From: Citrobacter sp. Cu233
GTDB lineage: Bacteria > Pseudomonadota > Gammaproteobacteria > Enterobacterales > Enterobacteriaceae
NCBI RefSeq assembly: GCF_030332225.1
Contig: NZ_JAOWIF010000033.1
Location: 434,001 to 498,000, forward strand
Length of the DNA stretch: 64,000 bases
Direction: 5' to 3'
A program made the translations under genes and the position numbers. Positions 31,870 to 41,608 of the stretch are shown piece after piece. The notes beneath the pieces were generated by a model, which did not search any database, was not told the origin of the DNA, and worked only from the letters and a program-made list of their open reading frames with translations. Numbering within the stretch: position 1 is the first letter of the stretch; the number at the start of each line of letters is the position of its first letter.

Positions 31870-32967
31870 ATGAAAGGACGTTGGGCAAAATATCTTCTGG
31901 CGGGGGCGGTCGTCGCGATGCTCGCCGCGTGTTCCTCAAAACCCACCGATCGTGGGCAGCAGTATAAAGACGGGAAATTTACCCAGCCTTTCTCACTGGT
32001 GAACCAACCTGATGCGGTTGGTGCGCCAATTAACGCCGGTGATTTCGCCGAGCAGGTTAATCAAATTCGCAGCGCTTCCCCGCGTTTGTACGGTAACCAG
32101 AGCAACGTCTACAACGCTATCCAGCAGTGGCTACGTGCGGGCGGTGATACGCGCAGTATGCGCCAGTTTGGTATTGATGCCTGGCAAATGGAAGGGGCGG
32201 ACAATTACGGTAACGTCCAGTTTACCGGTTACTACACGCCGGTTATCCAGGCGCGACATACGCGCCAGGGCGAGTTTCAGTATCCTATCTATCGCATGCC
32301 GCCAAAACGTGGGCGCTTACCCTCTCGTGCCGAGATCTACGCAGGTGCGCTAAGCGACAATTACATTCTGGCGTACAGCAACTCTCTGATGGATAACTTC
32401 ATCATGGATGTTCAGGGCAGCGGCTACATTGATTTTGGTGATGGTAGTCCGCTTAACTTCTTTAGCTATTCCGGGAAAAATGGCCACGCTTATCGCAGTA
32501 TCGGTAAGGTGCTGATCGATCGCGGTGAAGTGAAGAAAGAAGATATGTCGATGCAGGCTATTCGCCATTGGGGTGAGACGCACAGTGAAGCCGAAGTGCG
32601 TGAGCTTCTGGAGCAAAACCCATCATTCGTTTTCTTTAAGCCGCAATCTTTTGCGCCGGTCAAAGGGGCCAGCGCTGTACCGTTGATTGGTCGTGCATCT
32701 GTTGCGTCTGACCGCAGTATTATTCCTGCAGGTACGACGTTACTGGCGGAAGTCCCGCTACTGGACAATAACGGGAAATTCACCGGTCAGTATGAATTAC
32801 GTCTGATGGTCGCGTTAGATGTCGGGGGGGCGATCAAAGGGCAGCACTTCGACATCTATCAGGGTATTGGTGCAGACGCCGGACACCGTGCAGGGTGGTA
32901 TAATCACTACGGACGCGTGTGGGTGCTGAAAACAGCGGCCAACGCGGGTAACGTATTTAGCGGTTAA
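31870..32967 (+). CDS. mltA: membrane-bound lytic murein transglycosylase A
   Basis: A 365-residue outer-membrane lipoprotein that cleaves peptidoglycan glycan strands to 1,6-anhydro-muropeptides. The signal peptide ends in the lipobox LAAC with Cys21 followed by Ser-Ser. It has the MltA domain and a C-terminal 3D domain with conserved Asp residues (LMVALDVGGAIKG). A longer in-frame start 32 codons upstream is rejected because it would hide the signal peptide. A REP element follows. Confidence 0.95.
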   Translation: MKGRWAKYLLAGAVVAMLAACSSKPTDRGQQYKDGKFTQPFSLVNQPDAVGAPINAGDFAEQVNQIRSASPRLYGNQSNVYNAIQQWLRAGGDTRSMRQFGIDAWQMEGADNYGNVQFTGYYTPVIQARHTRQGEFQYPIYRMPPKRGRLPSRAEIYAGALSDNYILAYSNSLMDNFIMDVQGSGYIDFGDGSPLNFFSYSGKNGHAYRSIGKVLIDRGEVKKEDMSMQAIRHWGETHSEAEVRELLEQNPSFVFFKPQSFAPVKGASAVPLIGRASVASDRSIIPAGTTLLAEVPLLDNNGKFTGQYELRLMVALDVGGAIKGQHFDIYQGIGADAGHRAGWYNHYGRVWVLKTAANAGNVFSG

Positions 32968-32968
32968 T

Positions 32969-33040
32969 TGCCGGATGGCGCTTCGCTTATCCGGCCTACA
33001 TTATTGAGTAGGTCTGATAAGGCGTAGCCGCCATCGGGCA
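32969..33040. repeat. REP/BIME element between mltA and tcdA
   Basis: Two REP units: TTGCCGGATGGCGCTTCGC with TATCCGGCC, then GGTCTGATAAGGCG with GCCATCGGGCA, in opposite orientation. Confidence 0.75.
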
Positions 33041-33101
33041 GCGATGCAGTCATCAAGGGCGGTATTTGTCCGCTCTTTTTGTTTTCTCTATCTGAGGTTC
33101 T

Positions 33102-33908
33102 ATGTCAGTGGTAATAAGTGACGCCTGGCGTCAGCGTTTTGGCGGCACTGCGCGTTTATATGGTGAACATGCGCTGCAGCTCTTTGCCCAATCGCACGTT
33201 TGTGTCGTTGGAATTGGCGGCGTGGGGTCGTGGGCGGCGGAAGCACTGGCGCGTACCGGTATTGGTGCTATTACACTCATCGATATGGATGATGTGTGCG
33301 TCACAAATACTAACCGTCAAATCCATGCGTTGCGTGATAACGTCGGCCTGGCGAAAGCTGAGGTGATGGCCGAGCGGATACGCCAGATTAACCCGGAGTG
33401 TCGGGTGACCGTGGTTGATGATTTTGTCACGCCGGATAACGTTGCCGAATATATGAGCGCAGGATTCTCGTATGTTATTGATGCAATTGATAGTGTACGC
33501 CCAAAAGCGGCACTGATTGCATATTGCCGACGTAATAAAGTTCCGCTGGTGACAACCGGAGGCGCGGGGGGACAGATTGATCCGACGCAGATTCAGGTGG
33601 TTGATTTGGCAAAAACCATCCAGGATCCGCTGGCGGCGAAACTACGCGAGCGGCTGAAAAGTGATTTTGGGGTGGTGAAAAATAGCAAAGGCAAGCTGGG
33701 CGTGGATTGTGTGTTTTCGACGGAGGCGTTAGTTTACCCGCAGGCCGATGGGTCTGTGTGTGCAATGAAGGCCACGGCGGAAGGGCCGAAGCGTATGGAT
33801 TGTGCGTCCGGGTTTGGCGCTGCCACCATGGTGACGGCGACTTTTGGTTTTGTTGCGGTCGCCCACGCGTTGAAGAAAATGATGGCGAAAGCCGCGCGTC
33901 AGGTATGA
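33102..33908 (+). CDS. tcdA: tRNA threonylcarbamoyladenosine dehydratase TcdA
   Basis: A 268-residue E1/ThiF-like ATP-dependent enzyme (formerly CsdL/YgdL) that cyclises t6A37 of tRNA to ct6A. The nucleotide-binding GIGGVGSWAAEAL motif is near residue 38, and the cysteine-containing RMDCASGFG segment lies near the C-terminus. Activity uses the CsdA-CsdE sulfur relay, whose genes lie just downstream on the other strand, giving a functional cluster. Confidence 0.95.
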   Translation: MSVVISDAWRQRFGGTARLYGEHALQLFAQSHVCVVGIGGVGSWAAEALARTGIGAITLIDMDDVCVTNTNRQIHALRDNVGLAKAEVMAERIRQINPECRVTVVDDFVTPDNVAEYMSAGFSYVIDAIDSVRPKAALIAYCRRNKVPLVTTGGAGGQIDPTQIQVVDLAKTIQDPLAAKLRERLKSDFGVVKNSKGKLGVDCVFSTEALVYPQADGSVCAMKATAEGPKRMDCASGFGAATMVTATFGFVAVAHALKKMMAKAARQV

Positions 33909-33920
33909 TGGTATTGGATG

Positions 33921-33996
33921 ATGTGACGCTTATCCGACCTACGGTTCATGCAGTGTTGTAGGCCGGATAGGACGCATCAATGTTGCCATCCGGCAT
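33921..33996. repeat. REP/BIME element overlapping the end of csdE
   Basis: REP-like unit GACGCTTATCCGACC followed by TAGGCCGGATAGGACGC and GCCATCCGGCATC. The last unit runs into the csdE reading frame and encodes its final residues. Confidence 0.75.
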
Positions 33997-34420
33997 CCTG
34001 AGCTGCCTCAACGAGCGCATTCAGCCCCTGACTACGTGAAGCGCTCAGTTGTGCGCTTAAGCCCAACTCATCAAATAACGCCATCGGTGAATGCGCCTGT
34101 AACTCCGCAGTAGTTTTACCTTCGATAGCCGTGAGTAGTACTGCCAGCAGGCCGCGCACAATTCGGCCTTCACTATCACCGAAGAAGTGAAGTGTGCCAT
34201 TCTCATGCAGGCTGTACCCCAGCCAAACGCGGTTTTCACATCCGGCAATCTCTTTTGCCTGCGCCTTCAGATCATCCGAAAGGGCCGGAAGTTGCTTACC
34301 CAGTAGAATAAGTTGACGATATTTATCTTCCCACTGAGTGAGCGGGATAAAGGTATTGCGTAACGTCTCTTCAGTTACGATTGTGCCAAACGGGTGTCCG
34401 GCGAACAGAGGGCTTGTCAT
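33977..34420 (-). CDS. csdE: sulfur acceptor protein CsdE
   Basis: A 147-residue SufE-like protein that accepts sulfane sulfur from CsdA on a conserved cysteine ([13 protein letters not shown], about residue 61). It shares one base with the end of csdA, so the two are translationally coupled. The C-terminus is DAGWQH, whereas E. coli CsdE ends with an unrelated sequence; here these codons are read from a REP element. Confidence 0.93.
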   Translation of the reverse strand: MTSPLFAGHPFGTIVTEETLRNTFIPLTQWEDKYRQLILLGKQLPALSDDLKAQAKEIAGCENRVWLGYSLHENGTLHFFGDSEGRIVRGLLAVLLTAIEGKTTAELQAHSPMALFDELGLSAQLSASRSQGLNALVEAAQDAGWQH

Positions 34421-35625
34421 TAGTCCACCAATATTTCCAGTGCGCGGTCAACGGCCGTGACCAACGCGTCAACATCGCTTCGTGTATTATAAGGTGCAAA
34501 TGAGGCGCGCAGCGTCCCGGAGACCCCCAACTCGGCCAGTAACGGTTGCGCACAGTGCTGTCCGGCGCGCAGCGCAATGCCATACTCGGCCAGCAGCGTC
34601 ACCATATCGCTGTGGTGCACACCTATAAAATCAAAGGCTAACAGACTTGAGTCCTGACAACGGAAGGAGCGAAATCCCGGCCGTTTCGCCAGCGCATCTT
34701 CTGCCAGCGTAGCCAAACTGCGGCTCCAGTTTTCGGCTTGCACGATATCAATATTCGCGAGCCATTCAAGCGCCGCACTTAATCCAATGACGCCCGCAAC
34801 GTTCGGCGTGCCTGCCTCAAGCTTCCACGGTGCCGCTTGTGTGGTGAAACCGTCAAAGCTGACTTCGCTAATCATTTTACCGCCGCCGAGCCATGGCGAC
34901 ATGGCTTCCAACAGCTCTGGCTTACCATACAATGCACCAATGCCCGTCGGACCATATAATTTGTGACCAGAAAAAGCATAGAAATCAATATCTAACTGCT
35001 GGACGTCAGCAGGGAAATGTACCACGCCCTGAGCGCCATCCACCATCACCACCATGCCTGCTGTATGAGCAAGCGCAATCGCGCGGGCTAAGTCAGGGCA
35101 GCCACCGGTGACGTTCGACATCTGACCGAGAGCCAGAATGCGACTGCGTGGGGTGATGAGGTCCGCCAGACACTCCGTGTCAGGCAGCAAATGGGCATTG
35201 AGCGGAAGCTTGATGACTTTAGCTCCCGTTTGCTCCGCTACCATCAACCAGGGAACCAGGTTGGCGTGATGTTCTGCCACGCTAACGATAATCTCGTCGC
35301 CCGGTTGTAAGCGCGGACGCGCGTAACTTTGGGCAACCATGTTGATCGCTTCCGTCGTACCGCGGGTCCAGACCACCGTCTTGTCATCGGGAGCATTGAT
35401 GAGACGCGCGACTTTTTCCCGCGCGGCCTCATAGCGTGCGGTCAGACGCTGGGCTTGTGCAAACTGGCTGCGATGGACGTTTCCGGCGCTCAGACTATAA
35501 AACTGATGGGTCGCCTCAATCACCGCCTGCGGCTTCAATGCCGTCGCGGCGCTGTCGAGATAGACACCTGCATCGTTGAGTGCGGGAAATTGTGCGCGAA
35601 ACTGCGTGGGGTTAAAAGCGTTCAT
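34420..35625 (-). CDS. csdA: cysteine desulfurase CsdA
   Basis: A 401-residue group II cysteine desulfurase. PLP binds the lysine in [11 protein letters not shown], and the active cysteine is in [11 protein letters not shown]. It passes sulfur to CsdE for TcdA-dependent tRNA modification and possibly Fe-S assembly. The start [14 protein letters not shown] matches E. coli; the longer frame (23 more codons) has no support. Divergent from ygdI. Confidence 0.95.
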   Translation of the reverse strand: MNAFNPTQFRAQFPALNDAGVYLDSAATALKPQAVIEATHQFYSLSAGNVHRSQFAQAQRLTARYEAAREKVARLINAPDDKTVVWTRGTTEAINMVAQSYARPRLQPGDEIIVSVAEHHANLVPWLMVAEQTGAKVIKLPLNAHLLPDTECLADLITPRSRILALGQMSNVTGGCPDLARAIALAHTAGMVVMVDGAQGVVHFPADVQQLDIDFYAFSGHKLYGPTGIGALYGKPELLEAMSPWLGGGKMISEVSFDGFTTQAAPWKLEAGTPNVAGVIGLSAALEWLANIDIVQAENWSRSLATLAEDALAKRPGFRSFRCQDSSLLAFDFIGVHHSDMVTLLAEYGIALRAGQHCAQPLLAELGVSGTLRASFAPYNTRSDVDALVTAVDRALEILVD

Positions 35626-35817
35626 GGTATTCCTCAGTTCAGTAAACCGATCGTGGCGCAAAAAGGGCGCAGACACAAGGGTTGCGCTAACCATCGGAAT
35701 CCTCTGGATATCCCGGCGAGGTCTGTGCAGTGTCTTATGCTAAATAGTGTTAGGCGAATAATTTTGCCTGTTATGGAATTTGTTTTATCTGGCATAAATT
35801 GCTGTGAGGAGAAGAAT

Positions 35818-36045
35818 ATGAAAAAGACTACTGCCATAATCTCTGCCTGTATGCTGACTTTTGCCCTGAGCGCCTGTTCCGGTCCGAATTACGTGATGCA
35901 CACCAACGATGGCCGGACAATCGTGTCTGACGGTAAGCCAAAGACCGATAATGAGACAGGAATGATTTCGTATAAAGACGCTAACGGCAACAAACAGCAG
36001 ATTAACCGTACCGATGTGAAAGAGATGGTAGAACTGGAGAAATAG
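35818..36045 (+). CDS. ygdI: small lipoprotein YgdI (YgdI/YgdR family)
   Basis: A 75-residue predicted lipoprotein with signal peptide and lipobox LSAC (Cys20). The mature domain shares motifs with YgdR in this window (NYVMHTNDGRTIVSDGKP compared with [18 protein letters not shown]). Function unknown. The reading frame is open far upstream, but the start here has the ribosome site GAGGAG and a proper signal peptide. It converges on the gcvB sRNA gene. Confidence 0.93.
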   Translation: MKKTTAIISACMLTFALSACSGPNYVMHTNDGRTIVSDGKPKTDNETGMISYKDANGNKQQINRTDVKEMVELEK

Positions 36046-36072
36046 CCGGTCGTCATTGGCAGACACACGGAC

Positions 36073-36279
36073 AAAAAAAAGCACCGCAATTTGGCGGTGC
36101 TACATTAATCACTATGGACAGACAGGGTAAATGTACAGGAAGTGAAAAAGGGTAGCTTTGCTACCATGGTCTGAATCGCAGACCAATTGCAAACACAACA
36201 ACACAACATCACAACCGTAAGCCAAAAGCCCACCAGAACACGCATTCCGATAAAACTTTTCGTTCCGGCTTCAGGAAGT
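36073..36279 (-). ncRNA. gcvB: GcvB small regulatory RNA
   Basis: On the minus strand it starts ACTTCCTGAAGCCGGAACG, contains the G/U-rich region 1 (GTTGTGATGTTGTGTTGTTG), and ends in the hairpin AGCACCGCCAAATTGCGGTG followed by U8, matching E. coli GcvB (about 206 nt). GcvB is an Hfq-dependent repressor of many amino-acid and peptide transporter mRNAs, made when glycine is abundant. It is transcribed divergently from gcvA, its activator, as in E. coli. A 69-codon open frame across it is not a gene. Confidence 0.96.
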
Positions 36280-36285
36280 GCCGCC

Positions 36286-36314
36286 ACTATAGGTATTTGC
36301 TGGTAGAACCTCAA
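36286..36314 (-). promoter_or_regulatory. predicted gcvB promoter
   Basis: Minus-strand TTGAGG and TATAGT with 17-bp spacing. The -10 box ends 7 bp before the expected GcvB 5' end, which independently supports both calls. Confidence 0.75.
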
Positions 36315-36407
36315 CGGACAATTTATAATGGCTCAGATTAAAAAAACTAATAGGTTACAGCCTGTTAGGTAATTGTTAAATTCATTTAACATCAAAGCCT
36401 AAAAGTC

Positions 36408-37325
36408 ATGTCAAAACGATTACCACCCTTAAATGCGTTACGTGTTTTTGATGCTGCCGCGCGCCATTTAAGCTTTACGCGCGCAGCAGAAGAACTTTTT
36501 GTGACGCAGGCCGCAGTAAGTCACCAAATCAAGTCACTTGAGGATTTTTTGGGGCTGAAGCTGTTTCGTCGGCGCAATCGATCGCTGTTGTTGACGGAAG
36601 AGGGGCAAAGCTATTTCCTCGACATCAAAGAGATTTTTTCGCAATTAACCGATGCGACGCGTAAACTTCAGGCACGCAGTGCAAAAGGCGCGCTTACCGT
36701 CAGTTTATTGCCCAGTTTTGCGATTCAATGGCTGGTGCCCAGACTCTCTAGCTTTAACTCAGCTTATCCGGGAATCGATGTCAGGATCCAGGCCGTGGAC
36801 CGTCAGGAAGATAAACTGGCCGACGACGTCGATGTGGCTATTTTCTACGGACGAGGCAACTGGCCTGGCTTACGCGTAGAGAAATTGTACGCAGAATACT
36901 TGCTACCAGTTTGCTCTCCTTTGTTGCTGACTGGCGATAAACCGCTGAAGACGCCTGAAGATCTGGCAAAACATACGTTATTGCATGATGCGTCACGCCG
37001 TGACTGGCAAGCTTATACGCGCCAGCTCGGGCTGAATCATATCAACGTACAGCAGGGACCTATCTTCAGCCATAGCGCCATGGTGCTACAGGCCGCTATC
37101 CATGGACAGGGCGTTGCGTTGGCCAATAACGTTATGGCGCAGTCCGAAATTGAAGCCGGACGTCTGGTTTGTCCTTTTAATGATGTTCTGGTCAGCAAAA
37201 ACGCATTTTATCTGGTTTGTCATGACAGTCAGGCAGAACTGGGTAAAATAGCCGCCTTCCGTCAGTGGATACTGGCGAAAGCGGCCACGGAACAAGAAAA
37301 ATTCCGCTTTCGTTATGAACAATAA
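36408..37325 (+). CDS. gcvA: glycine cleavage system transcriptional activator GcvA
   Basis: A 305-residue LysR-type regulator. The N-terminal HTH spans LSFTRAAEELFVTQAAVSHQ; the remaining part is a substrate-binding-like effector domain. It activates gcvTHP and gcvB with glycine and represses with GcvR when purines are present. Near-identical to E. coli GcvA and divergent from gcvB. Confidence 0.96.
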   Translation: MSKRLPPLNALRVFDAAARHLSFTRAAEELFVTQAAVSHQIKSLEDFLGLKLFRRRNRSLLLTEEGQSYFLDIKEIFSQLTDATRKLQARSAKGALTVSLLPSFAIQWLVPRLSSFNSAYPGIDVRIQAVDRQEDKLADDVDVAIFYGRGNWPGLRVEKLYAEYLLPVCSPLLLTGDKPLKTPEDLAKHTLLHDASRRDWQAYTRQLGLNHINVQQGPIFSHSAMVLQAAIHGQGVALANNVMAQSEIEAGRLVCPFNDVLVSKNAFYLVCHDSQAELGKIAAFRQWILAKAATEQEKFRFRYEQ

Positions 37326-37343
37326 TTTACGTAGGGTATTAAC

Positions 37344-37739
37344 ATGACCAGCCGTTTTATGCTGATTTTTGCCGCCATCAGTGGCTTTATCTTTGTCGCT
37401 CTGGGAGCCTTTGGGGCACATGTTCTGAGTAAAACCCTCGGCGTTGTTGAAATGGGGTGGATCCAGACTGGCCTTGAGTATCAGGCATTTCATACGCTGG
37501 CTATTTTTGGTCTGGCCGTCGCCATGCAGCGACGTATTAGCATTTGGTTTTACTGGAGTAGCGTGTTTCTGGCGTTAGGGACCGTGCTGTTTAGCGGCAG
37601 TCTGTATTGCCTCGCGCTTTCTCATTTACGCCTGTGGGCGTTTGTTACCCCCGTCGGTGGTTTTAGCTTCCTTGTAGGCTGGGCACTGATGTTAGTGGGC
37701 GCTATTCGATTGAAACGTAAGGGCGTAAGCCATGAATAA
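37344..37739 (+). CDS. ygdD: DUF423 inner membrane protein YgdD
   Basis: A 131-residue protein with four hydrophobic segments, of the DUF423 family. The GAFGAHVL motif after the first helix is characteristic. No function is established. It overlaps rlmM by 8 bp and follows gcvA after 18 bp, so the three genes are probably co-transcribed. Confidence 0.92.
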   Translation: MTSRFMLIFAAISGFIFVALGAFGAHVLSKTLGVVEMGWIQTGLEYQAFHTLAIFGLAVAMQRRISIWFYWSSVFLALGTVLFSGSLYCLALSHLRLWAFVTPVGGFSFLVGWALMLVGAIRLKRKGVSHE

Positions 37740-38832
37740 GGTTGTATTGTTGTGTCGCCCGGGTTTTGAAAAAGAGTGCGCCGCAGAAATTACGGATAAA
37801 GCAGGGCGTCGCGAAATCTTTGGTTTCGCCCGCGTCAAAGAAAATGCGGGTTATGTCATCTTCGAATGCTATCAGCAGGAAGATGCGGAAAAGCTGGTTA
37901 AAGAGTTGCCGTTCAGTTCACTGATTTTTGCCCGCCAAATGTTTGTTGTCGGCGAGCTACTGCAATATTTGCCGCCGGAAGACCGCATCACACCGATCGT
38001 CGGTATGCTGCAGGGCGTGGTGGAGAAAGGCGGCGATTTGCGTGTCGAAGTTGCCGACACGAATGAAAGCAAAGAGCTGGTTAAATTTTGCCGTAAATTT
38101 ACCGTACCGCTTCGCGCCGCGCTGCGTGAAGCGGGTGTGCTGGCAAAGTATGAAACGCCAAAACGTCCGGTAGTGCACGTCTTCTTTATTGCACCTGGCT
38201 GTTGCTACACTGGCTACTCCTGGCCTGATAATAACTCGCCGTTCTATATGGGGATTCCGCGACTGAAATTCCCGGCTGATGCGCCGAGCCGTTCAACGCT
38301 GAAGCTGGAAGAGGCGCTGCATGTGTTTATTCCTGCCGATGAGTGGGATGAGCGTCTGGCCAATGGAATGTATGCCGTTGATTTAGGAGCATGTCCTGGC
38401 GGTTGGACCTATCAACTGGTTAAACGCAATATGTGGGTATACTCGGTGGATAATGGTCCGATGGCGCAAAGCCTGATGGATACCGGGCAGGTCACCTGGT
38501 TGCGGGAAGATGGATTTAAGTATCGCCCGAATCGTAACAACATTTCGTGGATGGTCTGCGATATGGTGGAGAAACCGGCCAAAGTTGCTGCGCTGATGGC
38601 GCAATGGCTGGTGAACGGCTGGTGCCGCGAGACGATTTTTAACCTTAAGCTGCCGATGAAAAAGCGCTACGAGGAAGTGTCGCAAAACCTGGCTTATATT
38701 CAGGCACAGCTTGATGAGCATGGCGTGAATGCGCAGATTCAGGCGCGTCAGCTTTATCACGACCGTGAAGAAGTCACCGTGCACGTGCGCCGTCTGTGGG
38801 CTGCCGTCGGTGGTCGCCGCGACGAACGATAA
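37732..38832 (+). CDS. rlmM: 23S rRNA 2'-O-ribose C2498 methyltransferase RlmM
   Basis: A 366-residue enzyme methylating the ribose of C2498 in the peptidyl transferase region of 23S rRNA. An N-terminal THUMP-like domain precedes a Rossmann methyltransferase domain with SAM motif [14 protein letters not shown] (about residue 215) and the RrmJ-like K-D-K-E tetrad residues (for example WMVCDM). Length equals E. coli RlmM (YgdE). Confidence 0.95.
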   Translation: MNKVVLLCRPGFEKECAAEITDKAGRREIFGFARVKENAGYVIFECYQQEDAEKLVKELPFSSLIFARQMFVVGELLQYLPPEDRITPIVGMLQGVVEKGGDLRVEVADTNESKELVKFCRKFTVPLRAALREAGVLAKYETPKRPVVHVFFIAPGCCYTGYSWPDNNSPFYMGIPRLKFPADAPSRSTLKLEEALHVFIPADEWDERLANGMYAVDLGACPGGWTYQLVKRNMWVYSVDNGPMAQSLMDTGQVTWLREDGFKYRPNRNNISWMVCDMVEKPAKVAALMAQWLVNGWCRETIFNLKLPMKKRYEEVSQNLAYIQAQLDEHGVNAQIQARQLYHDREEVTVHVRRLWAAVGGRRDER

Positions 38833-38839
38833 TACTTAT

Positions 38840-38875
38840 TTGCCGGATGGCGCTGTGAACGCCTCATCCGGCCTG
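38840..38875. repeat. REP element overlapping the end of fucR
   Basis: TTGCCGGATGGCGCTGTGAA, then CGCCTCATCCGGCC. The right arm contains the fucR stop codon and the two codons before it. Confidence 0.7.
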
Positions 38876-39592
38876 GATTGTTTCAATCATTTCTGTATCT
38901 GAAATAATATGCGTCACATTTTCCAGATGCCCAATCTGCGTCTCACCCGAGCGATTAAATTTACTCTTATCAATCAATAATAATGACTGCGCCGCACGCT
39001 TAAGCAGGATGGATTTAAAATCGGCGTTGGTAGCATTTGAATCCCAGAGTGTACCGTCGCGGTCGATCCCCTCGCAGGAAAAGATAAACAGGTCGATATC
39101 AAGTGACTTTAGCTGTGAGATGAGCGATGGATTAACGTAGCAACCGTATTTACGCTCAAGTCGACCACCAGAACTGATCAGCTGAATATTTTCACGTTTT
39201 CCCAATTCGAGGCAAATCGGTTGGCTATTCGTAAATACGTGAATGTTAATGTCTGGCAACAGGCGAGCCAGGTACCAGCAAGTAGAACTGGCATCCAGAG
39301 CGATCACCATGCCCTCCTCTATCCACGTTAACGCGTCTCTGGCGATATCGGCTTTGTGGGAATAATGGCTTTTCAGTCTGATATGAAACGGCTCGCCGCA
39401 GTCCTGGTTTACCCGATGTATCACTTTGGCTCGCCCGTGATTACGCAGTACCTTACCCTGCGCCTGCAGTTGCGTAAGATCGCGACGGATAGTTTCTTTA
39501 CTGACATTGAGCTGTGAGGATAAGGTTTCAGTCGTCAGACTTTTATGGTTGCTCAACAGATCCAGGATCGCTTGCAGGCGTGCTGCTTTCAT
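38864..39592 (-). CDS. fucR: L-fucose operon activator FucR (DeoR family)
   Basis: A 242-residue DeoR-family regulator with HTH LTTETLSSQLNVSKETIRRDL and a sugar-phosphate-sensing domain. In E. coli it activates the fuc promoters in response to L-fuculose-1-phosphate. Identity to E. coli FucR is high except at the C-terminus, which here ends ETIQAG within a REP element. It is the last gene of the fucIKUR unit. Confidence 0.93.
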   Translation of the reverse strand: MKAARLQAILDLLSNHKSLTTETLSSQLNVSKETIRRDLTQLQAQGKVLRNHGRAKVIHRVNQDCGEPFHIRLKSHYSHKADIARDALTWIEEGMVIALDASSTCWYLARLLPDINIHVFTNSQPICLELGKRENIQLISSGGRLERKYGCYVNPSLISQLKSLDIDLFIFSCEGIDRDGTLWDSNATNADFKSILLKRAAQSLLLIDKSKFNRSGETQIGHLENVTHIISDTEMIETIQAG

Positions 39593-39615
39593 GTTTTCTC
39601 ACCCCATCATGCGGT

Positions 39616-39640
39616 GAATGCCCGTACCTGCCGGGCATTC
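39616..39640. other. intercistronic hairpin between fucU and fucR
   Basis: GAATGCCCG, seven-base loop, CGGGCATTC: a perfect 9-bp stem with no T run, within the 58-bp gap. Likely an mRNA-processing or stability element setting fucR levels. Confidence 0.5.
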
Positions 39641-39650
39641 AGGTAAGAGA

Positions 39651-40073
39651 TTATGGCGTTACCCCTTTTTTTAACAGGATATTTCCGTACTTTGCCCGCT
39701 CCCCTGTAATAACGATTGCGAATACTTTTTGTGCTCGTTCATAAAATGCATAACGGTCAATGCGAGTGATGTCCGGGCAAGGTGTTTGTAATGACAGGGC
39801 CTGCCGATATCGCGCTTCTACGTCGGGGTCGAGCGAGTCTCCTTCGACGGCGGCCATCATCACCAGTGGTGGGGCGTAACAGTCCAGTTCAAACAGCGGA
39901 ATAATCGCCCGCAACAGGTCGCCGACCTGCAGACCATCGGCCCGGATAACCTGCGGGCCCATACTGTGGGCCGGAAAGTGGGCGTCGGAAAAGATAATCT
40001 CATCACCGTGACCCATTTCAGCCAGCACCTTTAACAGATCAGGGGAAATTAAGGGGGAAATCGTTTTGAGCAT
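39651..40073 (-). CDS. fucU: L-fucose mutarotase FucU
   Basis: A 140-residue RbsD/FucU-family protein that interconverts the anomers of L-fucose (and accepts some other sugars), supplying the form used by FucI. The start [14 protein letters not shown] is the family N-terminus; an open frame of 51 further codons upstream lies inside fucK and is rejected. The start is one base after the fucK stop codon. Confidence 0.94.
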   Translation of the reverse strand: MLKTISPLISPDLLKVLAEMGHGDEIIFSDAHFPAHSMGPQVIRADGLQVGDLLRAIIPLFELDCYAPPLVMMAAVEGDSLDPDVEARYRQALSLQTPCPDITRIDRYAFYERAQKVFAIVITGERAKYGNILLKKGVTP

Positions 40074-40074
40074 G

Positions 40075-41493
40075 TCACTCGACTCCTGTGAATACGGGTT
40101 CTGTTTGTGGATAGAAGTAACGATATTGATAGTCCACCTGCGCACGAGCCAGCTCCGGAGAGGCAAATTCGCCGATACCGGACCAGGCAAACATTGCAGC
40201 ACCGGCAACCGTCGTTTCGGCGTCATCCAGCACTTTGATGGGAATACCCAGAACGTTTGCTTTTATTTGATTCCATAGTGCATTACGACTTCCTCCACCA
40301 ACCAGAAGTAGCTCTGTCGCTTTGAAATGACCGATGGTTTCTAGTGTGTGTAGATTGTGCTGCAGCTGGGCCGTCAATCCTTCCAGCGCAGCGCGGTAGA
40401 AGTGTCCGCGGGTACTGTTGAGTGTGACTCCCTGCCAGCCTGCACGTGGACTGGCAAGCAGATCGCAGTGCATGGTTATCCCTTCAGCGCCCGCCGGGAC
40501 GGCCTGCGCTTCATCAATGAGCGTTTGCCAGGGGGTGTCGGGTGTCCACAGCAACTTACGTATCCACTCAAGCACGCCGGATGCCAGCCACTGCATACCG
40601 GGGTTATAGAGTCCCGGCCGGCTGTCCAGTTCACAGGTAGAACCCACATAGTCGCTGAGTAAGGTAGTATTCACCTGTGCGCTGCGTACCATCAGTATTT
40701 CCCATGTACCGGAAGAGAGCACGGGTTCATCTGGCTGCGCGCCTGCGCCAAAGAGCGCAAACTGCGTGTCGTGGCCGGCAGAAATAACCGGAATGCCCGC
40801 TGTGAGCCCAAGTTGCTTTGCCGCGTCATTTTTCAACGTTCCGATCTGCTCTCCCGCTTCAACTAAACGTGGAAACAGTCGGCGTGCTATCCCGGTAGCC
40901 TGCAAAATATCAACACTGAAATCTCGCTGATGAATATCCAGCATCTGACTGGTACCGGCCATGGTGATATCTGTGGTGAACTCACCGGTGAGGCGATGGT
41001 TGAGCAGTGATGAAATAAATAGCCAGGCGTGTGCCTGTTCCAGCAATTGCGGGTGATTCTCTTTAAGCCATACCAGCTTGTACAGCGTGTTGAAGCTGAA
41101 CGCGCCGACGCCGGATATATCCTGTAATTTCTGAGGTGATATCCGTTGGCGGATAGAGGCCATGATGGCGGCAGTACGTGGACATTTCCAACTGATAACC
41201 GGATAAAGCAGTTTGCCATACACATCAACCAGCGCGCCATCAACGCCAAATGTGGTGACCGTTATCCCTCGAATATTACAGGCGGTCAGTTCCGTTGTGA
41301 GTTGTTGGCAGCAATCGGCAAAGCGCTGCACAATGGCGTCGAGGGACCACTGATGCCAGCCAGCGTTCTCTATGGCGGTATCACTGGCGTTCGGGGTTGA
41401 GGCGCGGGCGATAATTTTTCCCTGGCGGTCAACAGCAATGGCTCGCACGTTCGTCGCACCACAGTCGAGGACCAAAATAACGTCATTATTCAT
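40075..41493 (-). CDS. fucK: L-fuculokinase
   Basis: A 472-residue FGGY-family kinase. The phosphate-binding motif [13 protein letters not shown] is at the N-terminus, and the catalytic Asp lies in [12 protein letters not shown]. It phosphorylates L-fuculose to L-fuculose-1-phosphate and also acts on D-ribulose at C1. It is distinct from the second FGGY kinase in this locus. A BIME lies between it and fucI. Confidence 0.95.
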   Translation of the reverse strand: MNNDVILVLDCGATNVRAIAVDRQGKIIARASTPNASDTAIENAGWHQWSLDAIVQRFADCCQQLTTELTACNIRGITVTTFGVDGALVDVYGKLLYPVISWKCPRTAAIMASIRQRISPQKLQDISGVGAFSFNTLYKLVWLKENHPQLLEQAHAWLFISSLLNHRLTGEFTTDITMAGTSQMLDIHQRDFSVDILQATGIARRLFPRLVEAGEQIGTLKNDAAKQLGLTAGIPVISAGHDTQFALFGAGAQPDEPVLSSGTWEILMVRSAQVNTTLLSDYVGSTCELDSRPGLYNPGMQWLASGVLEWIRKLLWTPDTPWQTLIDEAQAVPAGAEGITMHCDLLASPRAGWQGVTLNSTRGHFYRAALEGLTAQLQHNLHTLETIGHFKATELLLVGGGSRNALWNQIKANVLGIPIKVLDDAETTVAGAAMFAWSGIGEFASPELARAQVDYQYRYFYPQTEPVFTGVE

Positions 41494-41508
41494 AATCTCC
41501 CCCGAGAT

Positions 41509-41600
41509 GTTGCCGGATGGCGGCGTAAACGCCTTATCCGGCCGATAGGCTACTCACCCGTAGGCCTGATAAGACGCGTTAGCGTCGCCATCCGGCAATC
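41509..41600. repeat. BIME between fucI and fucK
   Basis: Paired REP units (TTGCCGGATGGCGGCGTAAA with CTTATCCGGCC; TAGGCCTGATAAGACGCG with GCCATCCGGCA) inside the operon, where they may lower expression of fucK relative to fucI. Confidence 0.75.
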
Positions 41601-41608
41601 GCAGATGC

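Noticed and set aside
35329-36045. Long open frame (238 codons) ending with ygdI
   Set aside because: The first 160 codons lie antisense to csdA and the intergenic region; the lipoprotein start at 35818 has a ribosome site and signal peptide.
36105-36314. 69-codon open frame on the minus strand
   Set aside because: It coincides with the GcvB sRNA and its promoter; the sequence matches the RNA, there is no ribosome site, and the frame has no protein family resemblance.
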